NCBI RefSeq assembly: GCF_008056315.1
Contig: NZ_VRKQ01000024.1
Coordinates: forward strand, 1-64,000
DNA from: Seonamhaeicola maritimus
Lineage (GTDB): Bacteria > Bacteroidota > Bacteroidia > Flavobacteriales > Flavobacteriaceae
Direction: 5' to 3'
DNA length: 64,000 bases
Shown: positions 48,958-58,300 of the stretch, piece after piece
Layout of the letters: every line of letters begins with the position of its first letter
Position numbering within the stretch: the stretch's first letter is position 1
Position numbers and translations under genes: made by a program
Notes under the pieces: generated by a model
What the model was told of the DNA's origin: nothing
The model's input: the letters and a program-made list of their open reading frames with translations, nothing else
Databases searched by the model: none

Positions 48958-50985
48958 ATGTCTGATATTAGTAACGTGCCAAACGCAGAGGAAGTTGATA
49001 AGAATAATTTAAACGCTAATACTACTGAAAGAACAGATTTAGCTAACAACGAATCATTAGAAACTAATGAACCTCAGCTTGAAGAGCAGCCTGTTGAAGC
49101 AGAAGCTACGGCTGATGATACTGTTGAAGAAGTAGCTAATAAAAGTAATGAGGAAAATGAAGCAGCTGAATCAACTGAAAAATCAGAGGAAGATGAGGTT
49201 ATAAATGAAATTGAAGAATCTAACGCCGAAGATGCTGAAGACGAGGGTAATAAGGAAAGACATACCATTACTGTAAAAGAATATGACACCATGTCTTTAG
49301 AAGCTTTAGCTATTGAATTAGAGAAGCTTTTAAAAAACGAAAAAATTCAGGCAATAAGGTCTCATGTTGATAAAATAAATGGTGTCTTTAAAGCTAAATT
49401 CCAAGCTTTAATTGACGAGAAAAAACAAGATTTCATAAATGACGGTGGCAATGAAATAGATTTCTATTACTCCTCTCCTGTTCAAAAAAGATTTAAGGCT
49501 GCTTATAGAGATTATAGAAAACTCCTTAATGATCACTATCAAAATTTAGAGAAAAATCTAAAAGATAATTTAGTTCAAAAGCTTGAAATTATTGAAGAGT
49601 TAAAGGGTTTAATTAATGTAGAAGAAAATATAAATACTACTTATAAGCACTTTAAAGAATTACAAGAGCGTTGGAGGAACACAGGACCGATTCCTCGTGA
49701 TAAATACAATAATGCATGGAATAGTTATCATCACCATGTAGAAATGTTTTATGATTTTCTTCACCTCAATAGAGATTTACGTGATTTAGATTTTAAACAT
49801 AACCTTGACAAGAAATTAAAAATCATTGAACGCGCCGAAGAATTGGCACAAGATGATAATGTTTTAGGTTCTTTTAGAGAGTTACAGGAGCTGCACAAAA
49901 TGTGGAAGGAAGAGCTTGGACCTGTTGGAAAAGAACATAGAGAGGTTATATGGGAAAAGTTTAAAGCGGCCACCAAAATAATAAACGATAAACGTCAGGT
50001 TTACTTTAAAGAGATTGATAAAGTTTACGAAAAAAATCTTGATAAAAAACTTGAAATAATTGCTAAAATAGATGCAGTAAATGCAGAAAATGGTCACTCT
50101 CATAATATTTGGCAAAAGAAAATAAAAGAAATTGAAAGCTTAAGAAATGACTTCTTTAATGCTGGAAAAGTTCCTATTAAAGTAAATGAAAGTACTTGGG
50201 CTAAATTCAAAGATTCTGTTAGAACTTTTAACAGAAAAAAGAATGCCTTTTATAAAGATTTAAAGAAAGAACAGTACACCAATCTTCAGAAAAAGCTGGA
50301 GTTGATTAAAATAGCTGAAGACAATAAGGAAAGTGAAGATTTTAATGTAACAACCCCTTTGATGAAAAAAATTCAAAGCGATTGGAAAAGAATTGGTCAT
50401 GTTCCTAGAAAAGACAGTGATAAAATATGGAAGCAATTTAAGGCGGCCTGTAACTACTATTTTGATAGAATTCATGCTACTAGAAATGCCGCCAACAAAG
50501 AAACTCTTGAGGCATTTAATAAAAAGAATGAGCTATTGAATACCTTAAAAGATCTGAAATTAGATGACGATAAGGAAGCGGGTATCAACACCATTAAAGA
50601 ATATATCAATCAATGGAAATCTATTGGCAGAATTCCTAATGACAAGCGTTATATAGAAGGTAAATTCCAAAAGACGATTGATGAACTACTTTCTGGTTTA
50701 AAGATGGATAAAGACGAAGTTGAAATGATTAAGTTTGAAAATAAACTTGATAACATCAATTCTACTGAAGATACTAGAAATCTTGATAATGAACGCTCTT
50801 TTATTCGTAAAAAGATTGATGAGTTAAAAGGTAAAATTAATCAGCTAGAGAATAACTTAGAATTCTTTACTAATGTTGAAGATGATAATCCGGTTGTTAA
50901 AGAAGTTCATCAAAACATTAAAGCACACAAAGAGTCTTTAAAACTTTGGAAAGTCAAACTAAAAAAAATTAAAGAGTTTTATTAA
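48958..50985 (+). CDS. DUF349-repeat protein
   Basis: 675 residues. The first 100 are a highly acidic, low-complexity tail (Glu, Asp, Asn, Thr), followed by at least five DUF349 repeats of about 70-75 residues, marked by W-x-x-x-G-x-(I/V)-P motifs such as RWRNTGPIPRDKYNNAW, MWKEELGPVGKEHREVIW and DWKRIGHVPRKDSDKIW. Predicted all-helical, coiled-coil rich and cytoplasmic. DUF349 proteins are of unknown biochemical function. Monocistronic with a good promoter. Confidence 0.93.
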   Translation: MSDISNVPNAEEVDKNNLNANTTERTDLANNESLETNEPQLEEQPVEAEATADDTVEEVANKSNEENEAAESTEKSEEDEVINEIEESNAEDAEDEGNKERHTITVKEYDTMSLEALAIELEKLLKNEKIQAIRSHVDKINGVFKAKFQALIDEKKQDFINDGGNEIDFYYSSPVQKRFKAAYRDYRKLLNDHYQNLEKNLKDNLVQKLEIIEELKGLINVEENINTTYKHFKELQERWRNTGPIPRDKYNNAWNSYHHHVEMFYDFLHLNRDLRDLDFKHNLDKKLKIIERAEELAQDDNVLGSFRELQELHKMWKEELGPVGKEHREVIWEKFKAATKIINDKRQVYFKEIDKVYEKNLDKKLEIIAKIDAVNAENGHSHNIWQKKIKEIESLRNDFFNAGKVPIKVNESTWAKFKDSVRTFNRKKNAFYKDLKKEQYTNLQKKLELIKIAEDNKESEDFNVTTPLMKKIQSDWKRIGHVPRKDSDKIWKQFKAACNYYFDRIHATRNAANKETLEAFNKKNELLNTLKDLKLDDDKEAGINTIKEYINQWKSIGRIPNDKRYIEGKFQKTIDELLSGLKMDKDEVEMIKFENKLDNINSTEDTRNLDNERSFIRKKIDELKGKINQLENNLEFFTNVEDDNPVVKEVHQNIKAHKESLKLWKVKLKKIKEFY

Positions 50986-51061
50986 ACTTCCTATTTTATC
51001 ATTTTTTAGAACTTATTGACATATCAATCTCTTTTGTTTTAGGAATATATTCTATTCATTT

Positions 51062-51150
51062 AACAGATTCTTACGCTCGTACCTCGCTAAGAATAACGCA
51101 ATACAACAAATATGCCGTCATTGTGAGGAACGCGGTGACGTGGCAATCTC
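51062..51150. repeat. Palindromic intergenic repeat pair, left of the GIY-YIG gene
   Basis: Unit a (51062-51098: ATTCTTACGCTCGTACCTCG, then CTAAGAATAACG) is followed by unit b (51116-51150: CGTCATTGTGAGGAACG, then CGGTGACGTGGCAATCTC). The reverse complement of a resembles b, so the pair is an inverted repeat of one family. Unit b itself has CGTCA/TGACG arms. Confidence 0.75.
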
Positions 51151-51163
51151 ACTATATTAAACA

Positions 51164-51463
51164 CTAATCAAAGTAAAAAAGCCACCCATCGGACAAATCG
51201 TTCCATCCTGAATTCTCTTTCTCAATGAGGTTAATCTTCTTAAACCTTTTGTACTTTTTAATTTGCTTCTCTCTTCCAATTGCCATTTCTATAGAATCAA
51301 AAGCTTCAAAATAGACTAATTTTTCGCAATTGTATTTGGCAGCAAAACCTTTAAAAGTTTTTGATTTATGCTGATACATCCGCTTCACCAAATCACTTGT
51401 AACTCCAGTGTATAAAACCGTATTGTTCTTATTGGTTATTATATAAACATATGATTGCTTCAT
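51164..51463 (-). CDS. Stand-alone GIY-YIG nuclease-domain protein
   Basis: 99 residues from ATG 51463; an in-frame TTG at 51478 is less likely. The GIY-YIG fold is seen as YVYIITNKNNTVLYTGVTSD, with the Arg in LVKRMYQH and the Glu in AIGREKQIKKYKR. No DNA-binding or other domain is attached, so it is a UPF0213/YhbQ-like single-domain protein. Such proteins are presumed to cut DNA or to act in repair; activity is not shown. It is flanked on both sides by copies of the same palindromic repeat family, with one more copy about 2.5 kb away. Confidence 0.92.
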   Translation of the reverse strand: MKQSYVYIITNKNNTVLYTGVTSDLVKRMYQHKSKTFKGFAAKYNCEKLVYFEAFDSIEMAIGREKQIKKYKRFKKINLIEKENSGWNDLSDGWLFYFD

Positions 51464-51485
51464 AATTAATATGAACAATTGATTA

Positions 51486-51576
51486 AACAGTTTCTCACGC
51501 TTTTAGCTAAAGCTCACAATGACGAAACACAACAAATATTACGTCATTGTGAGGAACGAAGTGACGTGGCAATCTC
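51486..51576. repeat. Palindromic intergenic repeat pair, right of the GIY-YIG gene
   Basis: Degenerate unit a (51486-51523, ending CTCACAATGACG) and unit b (51542-51576, CGTCATTGTGAGGAACG then AAGTGACGTGGCAATCTC). Same order and nearly the same spacing as the pair at 51062; unit b differs at only about two positions. Confidence 0.75.
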
Positions 51577-51610
51577 TTAAATCATAAACTAAAATTTAGT
51601 TAGTTGAACT

Positions 51611-51647
51611 GACAGATTCTCACGCTCGTACCTCGCTCAGAATGACG
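51611..51647. repeat. Palindromic repeat unit a abutting the mazG stop
   Basis: GACAGATTCTCACGCTCG, then TACCTCGCTCAGAATGACG. It ends on the base before the mazG stop codon (51648-51650), so it may also serve as the 3' end of the mazG transcript. Confidence 0.7.
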
Positions 51648-52421
51648 TTATAATTTTTTAGCTTCCTCCCAAAATACATCCATTTCAGCAAGGGTCATGT
51701 CTTTAAGTGGTTTGTTTAGAGTCTTGGCTTTAGACTCCAGATACTGAAACCGTTTAGAAAACTTTTTATTAGTGCGTTCTAAAGCGTTCTCCGGGTTTAT
51801 ATTTAAAAAGCGTGCATAATTTACCATAGAGAACATAACGTCTCCAAATTCGCTTTCCATAGCGTCTTTATTCCCCACTTTAACCTCATATTGAAATTCA
51901 GCCAGTTCTTCCTGCAGCTTTTCCCAAACTTGTTCTGGTTTTTCCCAATCAAAACCAACACCGGCAACCTTTTCTTGAATTCTATTGGCTTTTACTAAAG
52001 CTGGTAAACTTTTAGGCACCCCTTCTAATACACTTTTTTTACCTTCTTTAAGTTTTAGGTTTTCCCAATTGCGTTTTACATCTTCTTCATCGTTAACTTC
52101 AACATCGCCATAAATATGCGGGTGTCTGCTAATTAGTTTTTCACATATTTCATTACATACATCAGCTATATCAAAATCATTGGTTTCACTGCCTATTTTA
52201 GAGTAAAATACAATATGTAGTAAAACATCACCCAATTCCTTTTTAACCTCTTCTAAATCGTTATCAAGAATAGCATCTCCCAACTCATAGGTTTCTTCAA
52301 TGGTTAAATGACGAAGCGTTTCCATAGTTTGTTTTTTATCCCACGGACATTGCTCACGCAACTCATCCATAACGGTTAACAATCTATCAAAAGCTTTAAG
52401 CTGGTCTTGTCTGGAATTCAT
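51648..52421 (-). CDS. mazG: Nucleoside triphosphate pyrophosphohydrolase MazG
   Basis: 257 residues, two MazG domains. The first has CPWDKKQTMETLRHLTIEE and ELGDAILDNDLEEVKKELGD, the metal-binding ExxE...ExxD helices; the second has EKPEQVWEKLQEELAEFQ and ESEFGDVMFSMVNYAR. It hydrolyses nucleoside triphosphates, helps clean the nucleotide pool and can lower ppGpp. Single gene, placed between the two accessory stretches. Confidence 0.97.
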   Translation of the reverse strand: MNSRQDQLKAFDRLLTVMDELREQCPWDKKQTMETLRHLTIEETYELGDAILDNDLEEVKKELGDVLLHIVFYSKIGSETNDFDIADVCNEICEKLISRHPHIYGDVEVNDEEDVKRNWENLKLKEGKKSVLEGVPKSLPALVKANRIQEKVAGVGFDWEKPEQVWEKLQEELAEFQYEVKVGNKDAMESEFGDVMFSMVNYARFLNINPENALERTNKKFSKRFQYLESKAKTLNKPLKDMTLAEMDVFWEEAKKL

Positions 52422-52551
52422 ATTTGAAGTTTTTGTAAAAATAGGGTTTTTGGATGTTTTGAATTGGAAATAATTTATTCAAAAAACAACTCACTTATAA
52501 AACTACAGACAGCCCTTGATTTACTTGATTTTGTACGAAAATTTTGCTAAC

Positions 52552-53858
52552 TTCGTTTAACGTCGGATATAAGTCATTAAAACGACGCATATCCCTAAGT
52601 TACAGCTCATTAAAAAAATGAAATACCAACTTTCAAATACAGAAAGACAATATTTAGGACTTGAACCAATCAACCCAGATTGGGATTATGTTGAATTTAA
52701 AGGAGACAAATATCGACCAGATAGTGTATTAGTTTTTAAGAACGAAACGATAAAAAGGCATATAATATCAACTGAAAACTCCTACAAAGAATATCAATAT
52801 GATGATTTAACAAGAGAAAGAAAGTATTTACTTCCTAAAACAAGTAGAGGAAAAGAAAAGAAGTTAACTCCTTCAACATTCGAAAAATTAACCCCAAAAG
52901 GAGTTTATTTCAGTTATGAATTAGAAAATTTTACAATTGCGAGTTATGCAACTCAAACAACATTCTATTCCTCAAAAATGGAATCGATTATACTGCCAAC
53001 AATTAAGGATTTCAAATTTTGGTTGAAGAAATTCATTGATGAAACTACTGAATTTAATAAAAGACAAATTGAAGTCTTTAAGGCAGCAAAACGGAAAAAT
53101 ATTAAATCAAAGAATGGGGATGTATTTGCATTCAAGGTTGACAGAAATAATTACGGTTATGGACAAGTAATAGAGAGAATAGATAAACTTCGAAAGACCC
53201 TTCCAGATAATCATGGATTGAGTAATATAATGGGTAAACCTCTTGTAATTAGAATTTTCCATTACAAAAGCGAGGGAATCAAAAAAGATATAAATTTTCT
53301 AAAGGGATTAAAAACTACTCCAAGTCAATATATTTTTGATAATCATATTTTTTACGGAGAATATTCAATTATTGGGAACTTCCAAATTCCTAAAAACGAA
53401 ATAGATTTTCCAATATCATATGGCAGAGTATTGTATGCCTCTCCAGAGGTATATTTGCAATGGGGAATAATCCATAAACAAAAATCTTTAAGTTTATACG
53501 ATAAACATTTAAAAGGGATAAATGAATTAGTTCCAAAAGAATCATCCAGTTATAATATCAGTAACCCATATTCCAAAAACAGCATAGGATTTCAGTTAGA
53601 TATAGATAGGCAAACGATTATTGATTGTATTAAGCAGAATAGCAATAAACCATATTGGAATCAGAAAATTTATAAGATGAAAAAAGACCTCAGAAATCCA
53701 ATTAACACAAGAGTCAGGAAAGAACTTCTCGAAGAGTTTGGGATTGATGAATCGGAATATTTTTTAGAACGAAATGAATAAAAACGAGCTGTAACAAAGT
53801 GTATGTCGTTCATGTCGGCTAAACGCCGCCACGCCGCATACATAAACCGTTAAACGAA
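52552..53858. mobile_element. Putative single-gene cassette bounded by inverted repeats
   Basis: Outer arms TTCGTTTAACG (52552-52562) and CGTTAAACGAA (53848-53858) are perfect 11-bp inverted repeats. Inner arms GTTACAGCTC (52599-52608) and GAGCTGTAAC (53786-53795) are perfect 10-bp inverted repeats, placed 9 bases before the start codon and 4 bases after the stop codon. Between outer and inner arms each side has a further stem: GGATAT/ATATCC on the left (52565-52594) and TGTATG/CATACA on the right (53800-53842). GTTTAAC and GTTAAAC fit the RYYYAAC/GTTRRRY core of integron attC sites, but the inner cores do not. No recombinase is in the window. Confidence 0.55.
52618..53781 (+). CDS. Imm26-like domain protein, cassette cargo
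   Basis: 387 residues, no signal peptide. Residues about 160-320 resemble the Imm26/HocA immunity domain: NGDVFAFKVDRNNYGYGQVI near 164, later YIFDNHIFYGEYSIIGN and ISYGRVLYASPEVYLQWG. The N-terminal 150 residues (TERQYLGLEPINPDWDYVEF) and the C-terminal basic tail are not recognised. Imm26 proteins are known mainly as putative immunity proteins of polymorphic toxins, but no toxin gene is nearby, so a defence or other role is open. It fills an inverted-repeat cassette almost end to end. Confidence 0.75.
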   Translation: MKYQLSNTERQYLGLEPINPDWDYVEFKGDKYRPDSVLVFKNETIKRHIISTENSYKEYQYDDLTRERKYLLPKTSRGKEKKLTPSTFEKLTPKGVYFSYELENFTIASYATQTTFYSSKMESIILPTIKDFKFWLKKFIDETTEFNKRQIEVFKAAKRKNIKSKNGDVFAFKVDRNNYGYGQVIERIDKLRKTLPDNHGLSNIMGKPLVIRIFHYKSEGIKKDINFLKGLKTTPSQYIFDNHIFYGEYSIIGNFQIPKNEIDFPISYGRVLYASPEVYLQWGIIHKQKSLSLYDKHLKGINELVPKESSSYNISNPYSKNSIGFQLDIDRQTIIDCIKQNSNKPYWNQKIYKMKKDLRNPINTRVRKELLEEFGIDESEYFLERNE

Positions 53859-53910
53859 CCTTCCAAAAACTAAAATAGTTTTAGCTTAAAACTTTTACTA
53901 GCAAACACAC

Positions 53911-54062
53911 GCGTTAGGGATTGCAGCGGCATCCTTTTTAAATTACAAGGAAACAAAAATGGCTTTGTGACTTGAATTTAACAGATTCTTACAGTCGTAC
54001 CTCCCTCAGAATGACGTTTTAAAAAGATATAGTGGAAAGCCCGACCCAATAGGGGAACGCCC
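53911..54062 (+). repeat. Composite intergenic repeat, two conserved ends
   Basis: The left end is GCGTTAGGGATTGC then AGCGGCATCC (53911-53934); the right end is AGTGGAAAGCCCGACCC, AATA, GGGGAACGCCC (to 54062). This pairing of ends is familiar from intergenic spacers of other flavobacteria, from memory. The middle carries palindromic unit a. CCC/GGG and GGAT/ATCC can pair, so an RNA fold is possible. Confidence 0.55.
53980..54016. repeat. Palindromic repeat unit a inside the composite repeat
   Basis: AACAGATTCTTACAGTCG then TACCTCCCTCAGAATGACG. It belongs to the same family as the units flanking the GIY-YIG gene and lies between the two ends of the composite repeat. Confidence 0.7.
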
Positions 54063-54182
54063 AAAACAATTTTATCATATAGAAAACTACTCTAAATGTC
54101 TGGCACTGAATTTGTTTGTAACAGATTAGTAATTTTTACTACTAATAAAGTAAAACAAGTTTAACATTAAAAAGAAAAAAAC

Positions 54183-54503
54183 ATGATTCATAAAGGAGCC
54201 ATAGTTTTGGGCTTATTGGTTGGTGCCGGATTAGGTGTGTTATTAGCACCTGAAAAAGGTAAAGTAACCAGAGACAAGCTTAAAAAAGAAGGTAAGGACA
54301 TAAAAGACCAGATAACCGAAGATTTTAAAGAGGTTAAAGAAGATGTAAATAAGGCTGCAAAATCTGGTAAGGAAAAATTTAACGAAGATTTTAAAGACTT
54401 TAGGTCTAAAGCCAGTTATAAAACTGAGCAAGCCATTACATTTTTAGAAAAGCAATTGGCTACGTTAAAAGAAAAGAACAAAACGTATCAGCATACTAGT
54501 TAA
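54183..54503 (+). CDS. YtxH-domain protein
   Basis: 106 residues. One N-terminal membrane or glycine-rich helix (GAIVLGLLVGAGLGVLLAPEKGK), then a highly charged amphipathic Lys/Glu helix with heptad-like KxxxKD spacing. This is the YtxH layout, related to general stress and envelope proteins. Function not established. Transcribed alone, downstream of the accessory repeats. Confidence 0.9.
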   Translation: MIHKGAIVLGLLVGAGLGVLLAPEKGKVTRDKLKKEGKDIKDQITEDFKEVKEDVNKAAKSGKEKFNEDFKDFRSKASYKTEQAITFLEKQLATLKEKNKTYQHTS

Positions 54504-54650
54504 TTGTATTAAAATTTAATAGATTTTTTTGGCCCGCAGGTGAAAAATATCATTGCGCATTAAAAATACTAATTGTAATATTGGAATGTATTAATAAATG
54601 ATTATTGTAAAACCTTATGTTTTACCTTTTTCACTAAGAAACTCATAGAA

Positions 54651-55697
54651 GTGGCTTCAAAAAAATTAAGTTTTCTTGACAGAAACCTAACCCTTTGGAT
54701 ATTTGTAGCAATGGCTCTTGGGGTTGGACTTGGTTATTTTATTCCAAGTTTCCCGGATATTATAAACTCTTTTAGTAGCGGAACAACAAATATTCCGATT
54801 GCAACTGGTTTGATTTTAATGATGTATCCGCCTTTGGCAAAGGTTAATTATTCATTATTACCTAAGGTTTTTAAAAACACAAAAATTCTTTCTATTTCAC
54901 TCATTTTAAATTGGATAATTGGTCCTGTTTTAATGTTTGTTTTGGCCATTACATTTTTACGAGATTATCCTGAATACATGGTTGGGTTAATTTTAATTGG
55001 TTTAGCACGTTGTATTGCTATGGTTTTGGTTTGGAATGATCTTGCAGAAGGAAGTAGTGAATACGGTGCAGGATTAGTTGCTCTAAATAGTATATTTCAG
55101 GTGTTTGCATACAGTTTTTATGCTTGGATTTTTATAACAATTCTTCCGCCCTATTTTGGATTTGAAGGCGCTATTGTAGATATTTCTATTGGAACAATAG
55201 CCGAAAGTGTAGCTATTTATTTAGGTATTCCGTTTGTAATGGGAATTTTAAGCAGACTTATTTTAGTAAAATTAAAAGGAGAAGAATGGTATACTAAAAA
55301 ATTTATTCCTACAATTTCACCATTAACACTTATTGCTTTGTTATTTACAATTGTTGTAATGTTCTCTTTAAAAGGTGAGTTGATTGTAGAGATACCAATG
55401 GACGTTTTAATAATTGCTATACCGCTTTTAGTATATTTTACGCTAATGTTTATAATTGGCTTTTTCTTTACCAAAGCAATGGGAGCCGAATATGACAAAA
55501 CAGCTTCTGTGGCTTTTACTGCTGCAGGTAATAATTTTGAATTAGCAATTGCAGTTGCAATAGCAGTTTTTGGATTAAATTCTGGACAAGCGTTTGCTGG
55601 TGTAATTGGTCCTTTAGTTGAAGTTCCTGCGCTTATTTTGTTAGTTAGAGTTTCATTTTGGCTACGGAAAAAATATTATGGAAAAGCTACCGCTTAA
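54651..55697 (+). CDS. ACR3-family arsenite efflux transporter
   Basis: 348 residues from GTG 54651. About ten membrane segments. The conserved catalytic Cys lies in [18 protein letters not shown] and the second motif is [19 protein letters not shown], both typical of ACR3 rather than ArsB. It should export arsenite, using the proton-motive force. No arsR, arsC or arsM is next to it, which is unusual for this family. A strong bidirectional terminator follows. Confidence 0.93.
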   Translation: MASKKLSFLDRNLTLWIFVAMALGVGLGYFIPSFPDIINSFSSGTTNIPIATGLILMMYPPLAKVNYSLLPKVFKNTKILSISLILNWIIGPVLMFVLAITFLRDYPEYMVGLILIGLARCIAMVLVWNDLAEGSSEYGAGLVALNSIFQVFAYSFYAWIFITILPPYFGFEGAIVDISIGTIAESVAIYLGIPFVMGILSRLILVKLKGEEWYTKKFIPTISPLTLIALLFTIVVMFSLKGELIVEIPMDVLIIAIPLLVYFTLMFIIGFFFTKAMGAEYDKTASVAFTAAGNNFELAIAVAIAVFGLNSGQAFAGVIGPLVEVPALILLVRVSFWLRKKYYGKATA

Positions 55698-55736
55698 GAC
55701 GATACATATTTACAATTCAATACAACAATACCGTAT

Positions 55737-55770
55737 AAAAAAATCCAACGTTTAAACGTTGGATTTTTTT
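55737..55770. terminator. Bidirectional terminator between the ACR3 gene and acnA-type aconitase
   Basis: A perfect 17-bp palindrome: AAAAAAATCCAACGTTT / AAACGTTGGATTTTTTT. The A and T runs allow it to work in both directions for these convergent genes. Confidence 0.93.
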
Positions 55771-55801
55771 ATGGATTCCTATCTACGCCTGAATAAAAAT
55801 T

Positions 55802-58069
55802 TTAAGCATTTTCCTTTTTAATTAAGTTTAATGCAGAACCTTCTTTAAACCACTCTATTTGAGAATCATTATACGTGTGGTTTAATTTAATGGTGTCTGT
55901 ACTACCATCTGCATGCGCTACCTCAACCGTTAACTGTTTGCCGGGAGCAAATTCATTTAAATCTATAAAGTTGAAGGTATCATCTTCTTGGATTAAATCG
56001 TAATCGGCTTCATTGTCGAAAGTTAAGCCTAACATCCCTTGTTTTTTAAGGTTTGTTTCATGAATACGTGCAAACGATTTTACAATTACCGCAGCTACTC
56101 CCAAATGACGTGGTTGCATTGCGGCGTGTTCTCTTGAAGAACCTTCGCCGTAGTTATGATCTCCCACAACCACAGTATTTATACCCGCTGCTTTGTAAGC
56201 GCGCTGTACATCAGGCACACCGGCATAATCTCCTGTTAATTGGTTTTTAACAAAGTTTGTTTGCTTGTTAAAGGCATTAACAGCTCCAATTAAGGTATTG
56301 TTGGCAATATTATCTAAATGCCCTCTAAAACGTAACCAAGGGCCAGCCATAGATATATGGTCTGTGGTACATTTACCAAAGGCTTTAATTAATAATTTTG
56401 CTCCAATAATAGAATCTCCTAGAGGTACAAATGGTGTTAGTAATTGTAAACGCTCTGAGCTGTCGTTCACCACAACATTTATATGACTTCCGTCTGCCTC
56501 TGGTGCTAAATAACCATTGTCTTTTACGTCAAACCCTTTTGGTGGTAATTCCCATCCTGTTGGTTCATCTAACATCACTTCTTCACCATCTTCATTAATT
56601 AATTTATCTTTTAATGGATTAAAATCTAAACGACCGGCAATAGCAATAGCTGCCGTAATTTCAGGAGATGCTACAAAGGCGTGCGTATTTGGATTTCCAT
56701 CGGCACGTTTTGCAAAGTTTCTATTAAATGAATGTACAATGCTATTTTTAGGTGCATTCTTTGGGTCTGAATAACGAGCCCATTGTCCAATACATGGTCC
56801 GCATGCGTTAGTGAATATTTTAGCATCTAGTTTTTCAAACACTTCTAAAATACCATCACGTTCTGCAGTATAACGTACTTGTTCAGAACCTGGATTGATA
56901 CCAAATTCTGCTTTAGTTTTTAGTCCTTTATCTAATGCTTGTTGCGCTATTGAAGAGGCACGAGACAAATCTTCATAGGAGGAATTGGTACAGGACCCAA
57001 TTAATCCCCACTCTACTTTTAAAGGCCATTCGTTTTCGGTTGCCTTTTTAGTCATATCTGAACCAACCTCGGTGGATAAATCTGGTGTAAAAGGGCCGTT
57101 TAATAATGGGCCTAATTCTGATAAATTGATTTCAATAACTTGATCAAAATATTGCTCTGGGTTTTCGTAGACCTCAGCATCTGCTGTTAAATAATCTTTT
57201 ACTTCATTAGCAGCATCAGCAACACCTTCCCTGTCTGTGGCACGTAAATAACGGTCCATAGAGTCATCATATCCAAAGGTTGATGTTGTTGCACCAATTT
57301 CAGCACCCATATTACAAATGGTTCCTTTACCGGTACATGACATGGCAATAGCTCCAGGTCCAAAATATTCAACTATGGCACCCGTTCCTCCTTTTACGGT
57401 TAGAATTTCAGCAACTTTTAAAATCACATCTTTTGGTGCTGTCCAACCAGATAGTTTCCCGGTTAACTTCACCCCTATTAGTTTTGGAAACTTCAATTCC
57501 CAAGCCATACCCGCCATAACATCTACAGCATCGGCTCCACCAACACCAATGGCTACCATTCCCAATCCACCTGCATTCACCGTATGCGAATCTGTACCTA
57601 TCATCATACCTCCTGGGAATGCATAATTTTCTAAAACTACTTGATGAATAATTCCTGCGCCAGGTTTCCAGAAACCTATGCCATATTTATTAGATACAGA
57701 CTCTAAGAAATTAAACACCTCACTACTTACACTGTTTGCATGTTTTAAGTCTACCGCGGCACCTTCTTTGGCTTGAATTAAGTGATCACAGTGTACGGTT
57801 GTAGGTACAGCAACTTTACTTTTTCCGGCCTGCATAAATTGCAATAATGCCATTTGAGCTGTAGCATCTTGACATACAATTCTATCTGGTGCAAAATCTA
57901 CATAATCCTTTCCTCTTTGGAATGCTTTGGATGGTGTACCCTCCCAAAGGTGATTGTACAATATTTTTTCGGAAAGTGTTAGTGGTTTTCCAACAATTTC
58001 TCGGGCAGCATCTACACGTTCTTTCATTCGTGCATAAACCCCTTTTATCATATCAATGTCAAATACCAT
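55802..58069 (-). CDS. Aconitate hydratase, mitochondrial type
   Basis: 755 residues. Catalytic and Fe-S motifs: [22 protein letters not shown] split across the HTVNAG segment, the first cluster Cys in [15 protein letters not shown], the other two in [11 protein letters not shown], and the mobile domain [17 protein letters not shown]. The length and C-terminal layout fit the mitochondrial-type enzymes, not AcnB. It interconverts citrate and isocitrate in the TCA cycle. An AcnB-type enzyme lies 1.1 kb away on the same strand; a DUF6090 gene sits between them on the other strand. Confidence 0.96.
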   Translation of the reverse strand: MVFDIDMIKGVYARMKERVDAAREIVGKPLTLSEKILYNHLWEGTPSKAFQRGKDYVDFAPDRIVCQDATAQMALLQFMQAGKSKVAVPTTVHCDHLIQAKEGAAVDLKHANSVSSEVFNFLESVSNKYGIGFWKPGAGIIHQVVLENYAFPGGMMIGTDSHTVNAGGLGMVAIGVGGADAVDVMAGMAWELKFPKLIGVKLTGKLSGWTAPKDVILKVAEILTVKGGTGAIVEYFGPGAIAMSCTGKGTICNMGAEIGATTSTFGYDDSMDRYLRATDREGVADAANEVKDYLTADAEVYENPEQYFDQVIEINLSELGPLLNGPFTPDLSTEVGSDMTKKATENEWPLKVEWGLIGSCTNSSYEDLSRASSIAQQALDKGLKTKAEFGINPGSEQVRYTAERDGILEVFEKLDAKIFTNACGPCIGQWARYSDPKNAPKNSIVHSFNRNFAKRADGNPNTHAFVASPEITAAIAIAGRLDFNPLKDKLINEDGEEVMLDEPTGWELPPKGFDVKDNGYLAPEADGSHINVVVNDSSERLQLLTPFVPLGDSIIGAKLLIKAFGKCTTDHISMAGPWLRFRGHLDNIANNTLIGAVNAFNKQTNFVKNQLTGDYAGVPDVQRAYKAAGINTVVVGDHNYGEGSSREHAAMQPRHLGVAAVIVKSFARIHETNLKKQGMLGLTFDNEADYDLIQEDDTFNFIDLNEFAPGKQLTVEVAHADGSTDTIKLNHTYNDSQIEWFKEGSALNLIKKENA

Positions 58070-58300
58070 AAATTCTATATTATTTTTTTGCTTAAATGCT
58101 TTCTAAGATACAAAATAAGTATGCTATTGGAAAACAGAAAATTGGTAGTTTTACTAAGGAACGGTTCATACTTTTTGAGCCATAAACTAATTGCTTGACT
58201 TTGTCAGAAAAAATGACGTTATTAGTCTAACACTTGACAACCAACATTTCATGTTTTTATCAGAGAGTCATATGTGCTTAATCATTACCAACCAAAACTA

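Larger units (their letters stand above)
53782..54182. other. Gene-free stretch of 401 bases: cassette arm and intergenic repeats
   Basis: It holds the right arm of the cassette (to 53858), a weak CTAAAA/TTTTAG hairpin (53870-53884), a composite repeat (53911-54062) with an inserted palindromic unit, and then an AT-rich run up to the YtxH gene. No coding frame of credible length is present. Confidence 0.7.

Noticed and set aside
52618-53781. Toxin-immunity pair
   Set aside because: The protein resembles Imm26, but no polymorphic toxin gene is next to it; neighbours are repeats and mazG.
52552-53858. Genuine integron cassette array
   Set aside because: Flanks are inverted rather than direct, inner cores do not fit GTTRRRY, and no integron integrase or further cassettes are present in the window.
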